A stretch of 64,000 nucleotides of DNA from Desulfacinum sp. (GTDB lineage: Bacteria; Desulfobacterota; Syntrophobacteria; Syntrophobacterales; DSM-9756), in NCBI GenBank assembly GCA_014359885.1, contig JACIYN010000023.1, forward strand, positions 62,001 through 126,000. The letters are read 5' to 3'. The position numbers and the translations under genes are program-made. Below the pieces are notes generated by a model, which searched no databases, was not told the origin of the DNA, and saw only the letters and a program-made list of their open reading frames with translations. Below, piece by piece: positions 26,199 through 36,312 of this stretch. Each line of letters starts with the position of its first letter. The first letter of the stretch is position 1.

Positions 26199-27170
26199 CT
26201 ACCGGCGGTGGCACGCCACCCGACGGCCGGAAGCCACTTCCTTCAAGGGAGGAATCTCGCGGCTGCAGACGTCCTGCCGCTCCGGACAGCGGGGATGGAA
26301 GGGACAGCCGGATGGGGGCCGGATGGGACTGGGCACATCCCCTTCCAGAAGGATCCGCCGCTTTTCCCGGGCCGCCCGGGGGTCCGGCACGGGCGCGGCG
26401 GAAAGGAGCGCCTGGGAATAGGGATGGATCGGCTCTTGGAAAAAGGCCTTCTTCGGTCCGATTTCCACCAACCGGCCCAGGTACATGACCCCGATGCGAT
26501 GGGCCATGTGCTCCACCACGCTCAGGTCGTGGGAAATGAAAAGATAGGTCAGTTCCAGATCCTCCTGGAGCTCCTCCAGCAGGTTGATCACCTGGGCCTG
26601 AATGGACACGTCCAGGGCGGAAACCGGTTCATCGGCCACCAGGAAGACCGGGTTCAGGGCGAGAGCCCGGGCGATGACGATCCGCTGGCGCTGCCCGCCG
26701 GAAAACTCATGGGGGTAGCGCTCCCCATGCTCAGGCCGCAGGCCCACGCGCTCGAGGAGCCACGCCACCCGCTCCCGGCGTTCCGCCGCCGGGCCGATCT
26801 TGTGAATGACCAGGGGTTCTTCGATGAGCCGCCCGATCTTTTTCCTCGGGTTCAGGGCCGAATAGGGATCCTGGTAGATGATCTGGGCCCGGCGTCGGAA
26901 CCGAAAGATCCAGTTGCGATCGCAAGCGCCCAGGTCTTTTCCTTCGAAAAAGACCTCACCGGAGGTGGGCTCTTCGATCCGCAGCAGCAAGCGGCCCAGA
27001 GTGGACTTGCCGCATCCGCTTTCCCCCACCAGGGCGAAGACCTCCCGGCGGGCGATCCGGAAACTCACTCCGTCCACGGCCCGCACCACCCCCGTGCGGG
27101 CCCCGAATCCGGAGCTCCGGACGGGATAATGCTTCACCAGGTTTCGGGCTTCGCAGATCACGTCCTTCAT
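26199..27170 (-). CDS. oligopeptide/dipeptide ABC transporter ATP-binding protein (OppF/DppF type)
   Basis: 323 aa. Walker A '[10 protein letters not shown]', Q-loop '[14 protein letters not shown]', signature '[16 protein letters not shown]' and Walker B '[12 protein letters not shown]' are present. The C-terminal Opp/Dpp extension has '[10 protein letters not shown]', whose Cys residues bind a 4Fe-4S cluster in some members. It overlaps the OppD-type gene by 4 bases (ATGA) and is last in a six-gene peptide operon. The protein energises peptide uptake at the cytoplasmic face. Confidence 0.93.
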   Translation of the reverse strand: MKDVICEARNLVKHYPVRSSGFGARTGVVRAVDGVSFRIARREVFALVGESGCGKSTLGRLLLRIEEPTSGEVFFEGKDLGACDRNWIFRFRRRAQIIYQDPYSALNPRKKIGRLIEEPLVIHKIGPAAERRERVAWLLERVGLRPEHGERYPHEFSGGQRQRIVIARALALNPVFLVADEPVSALDVSIQAQVINLLEELQEDLELTYLFISHDLSVVEHMAHRIGVMYLGRLVEIGPKKAFFQEPIHPYSQALLSAAPVPDPRAAREKRRILLEGDVPSPIRPPSGCPFHPRCPERQDVCSREIPPLKEVASGRRVACHRR

Positions 27171-28144
27171 GGATGCTCCACCGGATGCCAGCAGCGTACG
27201 CGATGCCCTTCCGAGACGGCCGTCCAGGGCGGGGGCTCCTGAAGGCAGGGCCCCTCGGCGCGCGGGCAGCGTTCCTGGAAGGCGCAGCCGGGCGGGAGGC
27301 GGTCCAGGCTCGGCACCGTGCCGGGAATGGGCGTGAGCTTCCCGCGTTTCCCCCCGATCCTGGGAAGCGAGGCGAAAAGCCCCACCGTATAGGGATGGGA
27401 GGGAACGTCGAACAGTTCCTCCACGTCCGCCTCTTCCACCGCCTTTCCGGCGTACATGACCACCACACGCCGGCACGTTTCCGCCACCACCCCCAGGTCG
27501 TGGGTGATGAGCAGAACGGCCATGCCGAATTCCTCCTTGAGCCGCCCCATGAGATCCAGGATCTGGGCCTGAATGGTCACATCCAGCGCCGTGGTGGGCT
27601 CATCGGCGATGAGGATCCTGGGCCGGCAGGCCAGCGCCATGGCGATCATGGCCCGCTGGCGCATCCCCCCCGACATCTGGTGCGGATAGTCGTCCACACG
27701 GGATTCCGGGTCGGGAATGCCCACCAGCGAGAGCATGCGGACCGCCTCCCGCCGGGCTTCGTCCTTTTCCAGGCCTCTGTGCTTCTTAAGGACCTCCCGA
27801 ATCTGAAACCCCACGGTGTAGACCGGATTGAGCGACGTCATGGGCTCCTGGAAGATCATGGAAATCTCGTTTCCGCGGATCCTTCGCATGGCGCTTTCCG
27901 GAAGGGAAACGAGGTCGACGCCGTCGTAGAGGATCCGGCCCGAGGCGATCCGCCCCTGCTTCCTGGGCAGGAGCCTCAGGATGGAAAGGGCCGTGACGCT
28001 CTTTCCGCACCCGCTTTCCCCCACGATCCCCAGGGTCTCGCCGTGGTCCAGGCGAAGATCCACCCCGTCCACGGCGCGCACCACGCCGCGCCGGGTCCGG
28101 AACTCGGTGCAAAGCCCCTGGACTTCCAGAAGAGCGGCCATCAT
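27167..28144 (-). CDS. oligopeptide/dipeptide ABC transporter ATP-binding protein (OppD/DppD type)
   Basis: 325 aa. Walker A '[15 protein letters not shown]', '[16 protein letters not shown]', signature '[16 protein letters not shown]', Walker B '[12 protein letters not shown]' and the C-terminal '[15 protein letters not shown]' cluster. Two tandem ATGs (28144 and 28141) overlap the stop of the upstream permease gene. It overlaps the OppF-type gene by 4 bases. It forms the ATPase heterodimer with OppF. Confidence 0.93.
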   Translation of the reverse strand: MMAALLEVQGLCTEFRTRRGVVRAVDGVDLRLDHGETLGIVGESGCGKSVTALSILRLLPRKQGRIASGRILYDGVDLVSLPESAMRRIRGNEISMIFQEPMTSLNPVYTVGFQIREVLKKHRGLEKDEARREAVRMLSLVGIPDPESRVDDYPHQMSGGMRQRAMIAMALACRPRILIADEPTTALDVTIQAQILDLMGRLKEEFGMAVLLITHDLGVVAETCRRVVVMYAGKAVEEADVEELFDVPSHPYTVGLFASLPRIGGKRGKLTPIPGTVPSLDRLPPGCAFQERCPRAEGPCLQEPPPWTAVSEGHRVRCWHPVEHP

Positions 28145-28980
28145 CGGGACCTCAGGGACGGATCCAGCACGTCGCGCAGTCCGTCGCCGAACAGATTGAA
28201 CCCCAGCACCAGCAGCAGGATGGCCAGTCCCGGAAACCCGGCCACGTGAGGCGCCATCTGGATGTACTGACGGCCCTCGCTGAGCATGGCGCCCCATTCG
28301 GGTTGGGGCGGCTGGGCTCCGAGGCCCAGGAAACCGAGGGCCGCCGCCTGCAGCACGGCGGTTCCCATGCCCAGGGTGGCGTAGACGATGATGGGCGCAA
28401 AGGTGTTGGGCAGGATGTGCAGGAGGATCACGCGGGCGTGACTTCCCCCCAGGTGGCGGATGGCCTGCACGAAGAGTTGCTGTTTGAGCGACAGCACGTT
28501 GGATCGGACGATGCGGGCGTAATGGGGGATGTAGACGATCCCCACGGCGATCATGGTGTTGGGAAGGCTCGGGCCCAGGATGGCCGTGATGAAGATGGCC
28601 AGCAAGACGGCCGGGAACGCCAGCAGCACGTCCATCACCCGCATGATGATGCTATCCAGCGGATCGCCGAAATAGCCCGCCAGCAGTCCCAGGACCGTTC
28701 CGGGAACGAGGGAGATGGTCACGGAGATGATTCCGATCAAAAGGGAGAGGCGGCTTCCGTGGATGACCCGGCTCAAGATGTCCCGGCCCAGGCTGTCGGT
28801 GCCGAAAAGGTGTTGGGCGCTGGGGGGCTGGAGCCGGTCCAGGGGGGCGGGCACCAGGGGATCGTAAGGGGCCAGGGCGGGTCCCGCCAGGGCCACCGCC
28901 ACGATGCCCGCGATGAGGCACAAGCCCAGGGCGGCCGTTCGATTGCGCAAGAGGTCGGTGAACAGCTCCAGCCTATTCAT
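28141..28980 (-). CDS. peptide ABC transporter permease (DppC/OppC type)
   Basis: 279 aa, six membrane helices. The N-terminal TM and 'PPSAQHLFGTDSLGRDILSRVIHGSRLSLLIG' are diagnostic of the DppC family. The EAA-like loop is 'IRHLGGSHARVILLHILPNTF'. It overlaps both the DppB-type gene (8 bases) and the OppD-type gene (4 bases), so the operon is tightly coupled. Confidence 0.92.
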   Translation of the reverse strand: MNRLELFTDLLRNRTAALGLCLIAGIVAVALAGPALAPYDPLVPAPLDRLQPPSAQHLFGTDSLGRDILSRVIHGSRLSLLIGIISVTISLVPGTVLGLLAGYFGDPLDSIIMRVMDVLLAFPAVLLAIFITAILGPSLPNTMIAVGIVYIPHYARIVRSNVLSLKQQLFVQAIRHLGGSHARVILLHILPNTFAPIIVYATLGMGTAVLQAAALGFLGLGAQPPQPEWGAMLSEGRQYIQMAPHVAGFPGLAILLLVLGFNLFGDGLRDVLDPSLRSR

Positions 28981-29983
28981 GGATGCGAATCCTCGGGTCC
29001 AGAACCACGTAGACCAGGTCCACCAGCAGGTTGATGAGGGTCATGATCACGGCGAAGATGAGAATGCAGCCCTGCACCGCGGCGTAGTCCCGCCCCATGA
29101 GGGAATCCACCACGTAGCGGCCCAAGCCGGGCCAGGAGAAGATGGTTTCCGTCAGGACCGCTCCGCTAAGCAGCAGCCCCAGGTTGAGGCCCAACACGGT
29201 CACCACCGGAAGCATGGCGTTTCGCAGCCCGTGGCGGAGGATCACCACCCATTCGTCCATGCCCTTGGCGCGGGCGGTGCGCACGTAGTCCTGATCCAGA
29301 ACCTCCAGCATGCTGGAACGGGTGATCCGGGCCACCACGGCCATGGGGATGGTGGCCAGGGTAAAGGCGGGAAGGATCAGGTGGTGCAGGCCGTCCCAGA
29401 GCACGTCCGGGCGGAAGGACAGCAGGGCGTCCACCAGCACCAGCCCGGTCACCGGGGGGATGTCCAGGCCCATGCTGAGCCGTCCCATCATGGGAAAGAC
29501 GGGATACTTCACGGCCAGGAAGTAGATGAGCATGAGCCCCAGCCAGAAGATGGGCATGGAGACCCCCACCAGGGCGAGGAACATGGTGGCGTAGTCCCAC
29601 ACGGAATACTGCCGGACGGCGGAAACCACCCCGGCCCCCACGCCGAAGAGGGTGGCGATGACCATGGCCGCCAGGGACAGTTCCACGGTGGCGATGAGTC
29701 GCGGGGCGATCTCCTGGAACACGGGGGCCCCGGTTCGGATGGACACCCCCAGGTCCCCCTGCAGAGCGGATTTCACATAAACCCAGTACTGGACCGCCAG
29801 GGAGCGGTCCAGTCCCAGCTTATGACGCAGTTGTTCCAGTTCGGCCGGCGTGGCGTACTCACCCAAAAGGAGCTGGGCGGGGTCGCCCGGGATCAGGCGC
29901 AACATGAGAAAAACGAGCACCGATACCCCGAACAAGATGACGGCCAGCTGCAGGAGCCGCCTTCCCACGTAGCGCCACGGCAT
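28973..29983 (-). CDS. peptide ABC transporter permease (DppB/OppB type)
   Basis: 336 aa. The start 'YVGRRLLQLAVILFGVSVLVFLMLRLIPGDPAQLLLG' and 'LGLDRSLAVQYW' are typical of DppB; six membrane helices follow, and the EAA-like loop is 'RTARAKGMDEWVVILRHGLRNAMLPVVT'. It lies 15 bases downstream of the substrate-binding protein gene. Confidence 0.92.
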   Translation of the reverse strand: MPWRYVGRRLLQLAVILFGVSVLVFLMLRLIPGDPAQLLLGEYATPAELEQLRHKLGLDRSLAVQYWVYVKSALQGDLGVSIRTGAPVFQEIAPRLIATVELSLAAMVIATLFGVGAGVVSAVRQYSVWDYATMFLALVGVSMPIFWLGLMLIYFLAVKYPVFPMMGRLSMGLDIPPVTGLVLVDALLSFRPDVLWDGLHHLILPAFTLATIPMAVVARITRSSMLEVLDQDYVRTARAKGMDEWVVILRHGLRNAMLPVVTVLGLNLGLLLSGAVLTETIFSWPGLGRYVVDSLMGRDYAAVQGCILIFAVIMTLINLLVDLVYVVLDPRIRIHE

Positions 29984-29998
29984 GGATCCGCGCCCCTC

Positions 29999-31567
<1,569 letters not shown>

Positions 31568-31595
31568 CGCTCCCTCCTTGTCCAGACGGGTCCAC

Positions 31596-34500
31596 TCACC
31601 GGCGTCTCCAGGAAAACCGCACCGTGCGGCCGGAGACCGTGACCGTCTTGATAGCCTTTTTGCCTTCCGCCTGCAAGAACTCCGTCAAAGCCTCCAGCAC
31701 GGCCAGGTGCCCCCGCACGCAGAGATCCAGCCAGGTTCCTTCGGCCACCTCGTCCACCACCTCCGTGACCACTTCCAGGCGGGTCACGTCCGGCCGTTGC
31801 ACGCAGTAGCTGAGATGGGCCACCCGGGGTACGGGCGGAAGGAGCGCCACCGGGCCTTCCCCCGCCGGCGGGAAGACGTCGGGCTCCCAGTTTTCCGCGT
31901 AGCGCCGATACCGGTCCCGGATCTCCGCGTTTCGCCGGCTGAGATCCGGGTCTTCGCCCACCCGCCGTCGGATGATCCCCCCCAGGCGCCGGGCCCACCC
32001 GTGGCGGGGATCGTCCGGATCGTCCAGGAAGGGCAGGTACACGTAGAGAAAGGCGCGCGGGATCCAATGTTCAGCGAACATTCCCGGCGCGTAGCCGGAA
32101 AAGGGCTGTTCCCACTCGTGACTGGGCACGCCGTGGCCGTCCAGGATGAGCTCCGGAAGCCAGCGTTCCCACACGCGGCGCTTGGCCAGGGCTTCCGGAA
32201 ACCGGGGCCGCTCGGCAAAGTAGTCGCTGTAGAATTCGCAGCCCAGGGCGTTGTAGCGCGCCGCATGGAGCTTGTGGCCCGGCGCCGTGGGATAGAGCCT
32301 TTCAAAAGCGGCGACTCCGTCGGCGTTTTCCATGGGAATCCAGGCCAGATTCACTTGCCGGAGAAGCGAACGCCCCTCCCGGGTGGCCGCGACCCTCCAG
32401 GCCGACAAGAGGGCCGCCTCCGTGCTCGAAACCTCGTTGGCGTGATGGCGGGCGTTGAAGAGGATCGTGGGCTTGAGCAACCGCAGCCGGGCCGTGGAAA
32501 TGTGGCCGGAGCCCGCCGGAAGAAACGCTTCCAAGGCCCGGATGGAACGGCCCTGGAACGTGCGGGCAGGCTTCCAGGCCCTCAGGACCGGAAACGAAGC
32601 CAGTTTTCGCACCCAGCCGGTCACCTCCCGGGCCCGCAGGATCCGGTCCGTGGGCGGCGGGTCCGTTCTTTCCGTCTCGGCCGTTTCGGGCGCCCTTCTT
32701 CCGGCCCGCGGAGCCGGAAAGCGGCAGACCACTTCCCCGGGGGCCGCCGCAACCACCCGGCAGCCCTGCTCCCGAAGCCATTCCGAAAGGACTTCCACGG
32801 GCGTCGAGGAAAGCGGGCCGGGAAGGGAAATTCCCACGTCCCAGAATCGGCTTCCGAAGCGGACCGAGGAAACGGCGGGCCCGGCCGCGGGGTTTCCTTC
32901 CTCACCCGACAACAGACCCGTCTTCTTTTGTAGCCGCGGGGCTTCAGCCCCGCGGAAGGACGTCTTCGGAACCCCATGCACCGACAGGAAATCCCCCAAG
33001 GTCTGACCGAAGCTCGGGGATTCCTCCGCAGCCCTCAAGGGCTGCGCTGCGAGAAAAGGGGCCGTCCTCGGCGTTGCCGGGCACGCTTCCAGGGGCTTGG
33101 CCGTAAGGCGGGCCCGCGCACGCCCGCCGCTCCCTCTCCAGTCCACCACCGGCATCACCTGCCCCAGCTGCACGGTTTCGGGAAGAGCGAAACGCCGGGC
33201 GAAATCCTTATGGAATTCGAGGAGAGTGAAATAGAGGTCCTCGTGGAGAGCTTCCAGGGGTGAGATCCGTTCCTGGTCCAGATTCAATAAAGTTTCCGAT
33301 TCGGGGACGGCCACCCGGATGCGGATCTCTTCCCAGAAGGCCCGCAGCCGCTCGGGGCCTTCTTTTCTCAGGCGCTCCTCCATGGCCCTTTGGAGCGCCG
33401 GGAGCCATCGTTTGCCGAAGATCCTCCAGAAGACTTCCCGGTCGGTGGGGATGGAGCGGTCCAGGACCAGCCCGTCCTCGTTCGAGAGCCGCACCCCGGC
33501 CGTGGTGGGATGCACCGTTCCCGAAGGGGGAATCCGGCCGAAATAAGGAAGGCTTGTCCACCGCGGCGTGAAGGCCTCATCCAGAAGCGCACCTCCCGCG
33601 CGGTTCCAGGCGCGCACCCGGTAGGCGGCCTCTTGGCGGGTGTCCCGGCGCAGGCGCACCCTCGCCGGGTCCCAGCCCAAGACCCGGGCCAGCAGATCGG
33701 GGCCCGGGTAGATTTCCTGCAGCCAGCGGGTGCGCATCTCCATGGCGCCCTGCCCGCCGCGAAAGGGGGAAAACGAAAGCTCCACCGCATCCACGCCCGT
33801 CGCATCCGACCGGGCCATGTCCCGGAGGGCCGGAAGTACCTTCTCCAGAAGCCAGCAGAGACCCGGCTTGTAGGCGTTATAAACCTCCAGGAACGGGTCA
33901 TAACCCTTGGCCGCCAGGATCTTCTCCAGCCGCTCCTTCAGCCGGCGCCGCACCTCCTGCGGCTTGCTCACAAAGACCGTCCCTCGAAGCGGCCCGCGGC
34001 CCGGCGGCACACGGCCCATCAACCGTTCCATCCGCACGTCTTCGGGGTCCCATCGGCACTCCCGGATAAGCGGTGCGGCGGCTTTTGCCGGGATTTCCAT
34101 CCCGGGCGCTCCTGGCCCTTTCGGCTCTTCCGCGCCATCGCAAGCCCGTAAGTCACGGGGATTCTCGGATCCCTGCTTTCGCGGGGATGCCGGAAAGGAG
34201 ACGCCATGGGCCATCGTCGCATCTTGAGGCACCCCCAGGGCATCACTCGAGGTTGTCACCGGAGGCGCCCAAGCGCGGCAGACGGCGTGCACGCGGTGCA
34301 CCGCCTCCCGCAAGGACATCATGGATTCCTCCCCCGGGCCGTCCTCCCGGATCGCCCGGGGCAACCAACGGGAAAGGGCCCTTTTGAGGGCGGCCTCGCC
34401 GCCTCTGAGAACCAGGCGGCGGCCGTCGTCGGCCGCCCGCACTTCGGCCTCCGGGCGGTGAGGATCCTCCCGGATCTCCAGGACCACTCCGTCATACCCG

Positions 34501-35285
34501 TGGGGGACGGGCCCGGCATGGACAAAGGGAAGTTCGAGCTCCGTGGCTTCCAGGGTGACCCGGCAGAGGGCCAGGCACAAGGCGCGCCCCACGGACGGTG
34601 AGAGTCTCTCGGAGGGCAGCTCCACGGCCAGGCGCAAGGCCCGGCGCCTGGGATCGCCCGCAACCGGTTCGAAGAACCCGCCGGGCCGGGAAAGATCCAG
34701 CATGTCCGGAAAGGAGTCCGCACGGGTCGCCCGGTCCTCGTCCGGGACCATGGGAAAGGGATCCAGAAGACCGACCTTGGCCTCGGAGATTGTGTGAAGG
34801 ATCGAGGCCCCTTTTTCCTGGTCCCCCGTCCAGACTCTCAATTGGGGATCTTCACCCAACACCCATTCCAAAAGCCGCCAGGATGTGGGCAGGGCCGGAA
34901 GATCCAGCGCGTCCGAAACGGCCAGGAACCGGAGAAAGGAAATCAGGGCCTCCCGGGTTCCGCCCGTGGCCACCACTTCCGCGGGGCTGCGGCGAACGAC
35001 GCGCACCGGCAAAGGAGACGGCTCATTGCGAGCCGTGTCCGGCCGGAGTCGAACCACCAGGCGGGGCTGTTGTCCGCGGGGTTTGGTGAATCGCACCAGG
35101 GGCTCGTCCAGTCGCACCGTCTCGAACGCCCACCGGCACGCCACGTGCGCCGCCTCCGCCCAGAAGGGGCTCCAATCGAGTTTTGCCGGAACCACCAGGC
35201 GCGCGCACACGCCGTCGATGAGTCCATCCCCGTCCGTGTCTTCATAAACGGATCGCTCCGGAAAGAGCTGCCTGAGGAAATCCAT
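31596..35285 (-). CDS. large M14-like zinc carboxypeptidase family protein carrying in-frame repeat insertions
   Basis: 1229 aa. The catalytic M14 domain is at the C-terminus (about 880-1229): 'FNARHHANEVSST' (about 945) has the HxxE zinc motif, and 'LILDGHGVPSHEWEQPFSGY' (about 1045-1065) follows. The N-terminus starts with 'DTDGDGLIDGVCARLVVP', a module I have seen in other M14-type proteins. No clear signal peptide. Two repeat elements are translated in frame: residues about 742-785 (bases 32930-33060) and 362-375 (bases 34160-34200). It is first in an operon with the peptide ABC transporter, so it may process imported or surface peptides. The start is uncertain between ATG 35285 and GTG 35297. 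Confidence 0.8.
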   Translation of the reverse strand: MDFLRQLFPERSVYEDTDGDGLIDGVCARLVVPAKLDWSPFWAEAAHVACRWAFETVRLDEPLVRFTKPRGQQPRLVVRLRPDTARNEPSPLPVRVVRRSPAEVVATGGTREALISFLRFLAVSDALDLPALPTSWRLLEWVLGEDPQLRVWTGDQEKGASILHTISEAKVGLLDPFPMVPDEDRATRADSFPDMLDLSRPGGFFEPVAGDPRRRALRLAVELPSERLSPSVGRALCLALCRVTLEATELELPFVHAGPVPHGYDGVVLEIREDPHRPEAEVRAADDGRRLVLRGGEAALKRALSRWLPRAIREDGPGEESMMSLREAVHRVHAVCRAWAPPVTTSSDALGVPQDATMAHGVSFPASPRKQGSENPRDLRACDGAEEPKGPGAPGMEIPAKAAAPLIRECRWDPEDVRMERLMGRVPPGRGPLRGTVFVSKPQEVRRRLKERLEKILAAKGYDPFLEVYNAYKPGLCWLLEKVLPALRDMARSDATGVDAVELSFSPFRGGQGAMEMRTRWLQEIYPGPDLLARVLGWDPARVRLRRDTRQEAAYRVRAWNRAGGALLDEAFTPRWTSLPYFGRIPPSGTVHPTTAGVRLSNEDGLVLDRSIPTDREVFWRIFGKRWLPALQRAMEERLRKEGPERLRAFWEEIRIRVAVPESETLLNLDQERISPLEALHEDLYFTLLEFHKDFARRFALPETVQLGQVMPVVDWRGSGGRARARLTAKPLEACPATPRTAPFLAAQPLRAAEESPSFGQTLGDFLSVHGVPKTSFRGAEAPRLQKKTGLLSGEEGNPAAGPAVSSVRFGSRFWDVGISLPGPLSSTPVEVLSEWLREQGCRVVAAAPGEVVCRFPAPRAGRRAPETAETERTDPPPTDRILRAREVTGWVRKLASFPVLRAWKPARTFQGRSIRALEAFLPAGSGHISTARLRLLKPTILFNARHHANEVSSTEAALLSAWRVAATREGRSLLRQVNLAWIPMENADGVAAFERLYPTAPGHKLHAARYNALGCEFYSDYFAERPRFPEALAKRRVWERWLPELILDGHGVPSHEWEQPFSGYAPGMFAEHWIPRAFLYVYLPFLDDPDDPRHGWARRLGGIIRRRVGEDPDLSRRNAEIRDRYRRYAENWEPDVFPPAGEGPVALLPPVPRVAHLSYCVQRPDVTRLEVVTEVVDEVAEGTWLDLCVRGHLAVLEALTEFLQAEGKKAIKTVTVSGRTVRFSWRRR
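32930..33060. repeat. type-1 repeat interior inserted in frame in the M14 gene
   Basis: GTAG followed by CCGCGGGG..CCCCGCGG (32930-32955), then GCAGCCCT..AGGGCTGC (about 33028-33045) in the same arrangement as the mosaic elements, but without their TGTCCGA ends. On the minus strand it is stop-free and encodes 'FLAAQPLRAAEES' and 'FRGAEAPRLQ'. Confidence 0.85.
34160..34200. repeat. type-2 repeat (CCCCGCGAAAGC palindrome) in frame in the M14 gene
   Basis: CCCTGCTTTCGCGGGGATGCC, the same module as the CCCCGCGAAAGCGGGG repeat at 57966-57985. It is translated on the minus strand as 'FPASPRKQGSENPRD'. Confidence 0.75.
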
Positions 35286-35339
35286 CCCGCCCTTCACCCC
35301 TCCTCCAAAGGGTTCGATTCTTCCCCGATGCGGGGTCCC

Positions 35340-35363
35340 GGCGGGCGTAAAGCCCGCCTCTAC
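35340..35363. repeat. GTAG palindrome upstream of the M14 gene
   Basis: GCGGGCGTAAAGCCCGC followed by CTCTAC, which is GTAG-like on the minus strand. The 225-base gap between the M14 gene and the RAYT gene holds this and the palindrome at 35498, and no gene. Confidence 0.75.
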
Positions 35364-35497
35364 GGAACGGGACCGCGCCCAAGGCCCGCGTCGAGTCTGG
35401 GTATGAGCACCCGCTCCCCTATATCCGTCCGGACGCGCGAGCGCGTCAGGTCGGGATCTACCCCCCGTCCGAGGCCGAAATCGCGATGCAACCCGTG

Positions 35498-35525
35498 ATA
35501 GGGGCGGGGTTTATCCCCGCCCGGA
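35498..35525. repeat. REP palindrome supplying the RAYT stop codon
   Basis: ATAGGGGCGGGGTTTATCCCCGCCC hairpin. On the minus strand the final codons and stop of the transposase gene (to 35511) lie inside it. Confidence 0.8.
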
Positions 35526-36017
35526 TTCACCACTTCCCCCTTCCAACATTGTCGTCCAATCCGGCCAAACCAACGAACCGGACCACGGGTACTCCCGGGC
35601 CCGCATCACCAATCCCGCCCGAACCAGATTATGCCAGATGTAGCGTGCCACGTCAGAAAGCGTTTCCTCCCGGCGTAGCGCATGATCGTAGAAGCTTCGC
35701 TGCCAGCGTGCTCGGTCGGGCTCGAGTCTGCGGGCTAACGGCGCGAGTTTACCCTTCAGCAAACGAACAAAATCCACAACATCGCGGTCCTGCAAGAGCA
35801 GGCGGATGTGATCCGGCATAATGCACCATGCGTAGAGGAGCGTTCCTCGATCTTTGGCATTGCAAGCAAGGAGATCCACAGCGGCGGCCGGAAGTTCCAT
35901 GTAGAGGCGGAACCATGGGTACCTCCCTTTGGTGGTAACGGTTATGGAAAACGCATGGCCCAACCGGTAGGCGCCGGAGGGAAGTCGGATTCTTTTGCGT
36001 GAGGACAGCGAGTGCAT
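35511..36017 (-). CDS. REP-associated tyrosine transposase (RAYT, TnpA_REP-like), HUH motif degenerate
   Basis: 168 aa, close to the family's usual length. 'YAWCIMPDHIRLLLQ' matches the RAYT 'VMPNHVHLLL' box, but the second His of H-x-H is Arg. 'WQRSFYDHALRREETLSDVARYIWHNLVRAGLV' with the catalytic-region Tyr, and 'YPWSGS', complete the family pattern. It is flanked by GTAG-type palindromes at 35498 and 36031, as expected for a REP-mobilising gene. Because a metal-binding His is missing it may be inactive now. Confidence 0.85.
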   Translation of the reverse strand: MHSLSSRKRIRLPSGAYRLGHAFSITVTTKGRYPWFRLYMELPAAAVDLLACNAKDRGTLLYAWCIMPDHIRLLLQDRDVVDFVRLLKGKLAPLARRLEPDRARWQRSFYDHALRREETLSDVARYIWHNLVRAGLVMRAREYPWSGSLVWPDWTTMLEGGSGESGRG

Positions 36018-36030
36018 GGATGTCCCTTTC

Positions 36031-36055
36031 GGGCGGGCGTAAAGCCCGCCCCTAC
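36031..36055. repeat. GTAG palindrome on the 5' side of the RAYT gene
   Basis: GGGCGGGCGTAAAGCCCGCCC followed by CTAC (GTAG on the minus strand), 14 bases upstream of the RAYT start. Confidence 0.85.
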
Positions 36056-36060
36056 TTTCT

Positions 36061-36151
36061 TAGGGAGCTTGTCCGAAAATGGCTTTTTCCCGGGAGCGTG
36101 GGCGTCTCGCCCGCCTTTCATGCGGGCCGGAGGCCCGCGCTCCCAGGGGGC
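36061..36151. repeat. mosaic repeat element, type 3
   Basis: The left end, AGGGAGCTTGTCCGAAAATGG, is shared with the other mosaic elements. The interior is a long imperfect palindrome, GGGAGCGTGGGCGTCTCGCCCG..CGGGCCGGAGGCCCGCGCTCCC. Similar interiors occur at 38490-38548 and 58311-58370. Confidence 0.8.
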
Positions 36152-36196
36152 ATGTTGGTGACTAACCACTCCCCGGCGTCAGCCGTCAGCCACCCC

Positions 36197-36312
36197 ATCC
36201 CCATCACCCGTCACCCATCCCCCGTCACCCGTCCCCCATCACTCGTCACCCGTCACTCATCCCCCATCACTCGTCACCCATCACTCGTCACCCGTCACTC
36301 GTCACCCGTCAC
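36197..36312. repeat. degenerate 7-bp tandem tract (inverse orientation)
   Basis: About fifteen imperfect CATCACCC/CGTCACC units; on the minus strand they read GGTGATG/GGTGACG. The tract starts at the 3' end of the CpxA-like kinase gene, whose last residues (VTGDE) and stop are encoded by it. Confidence 0.85.
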
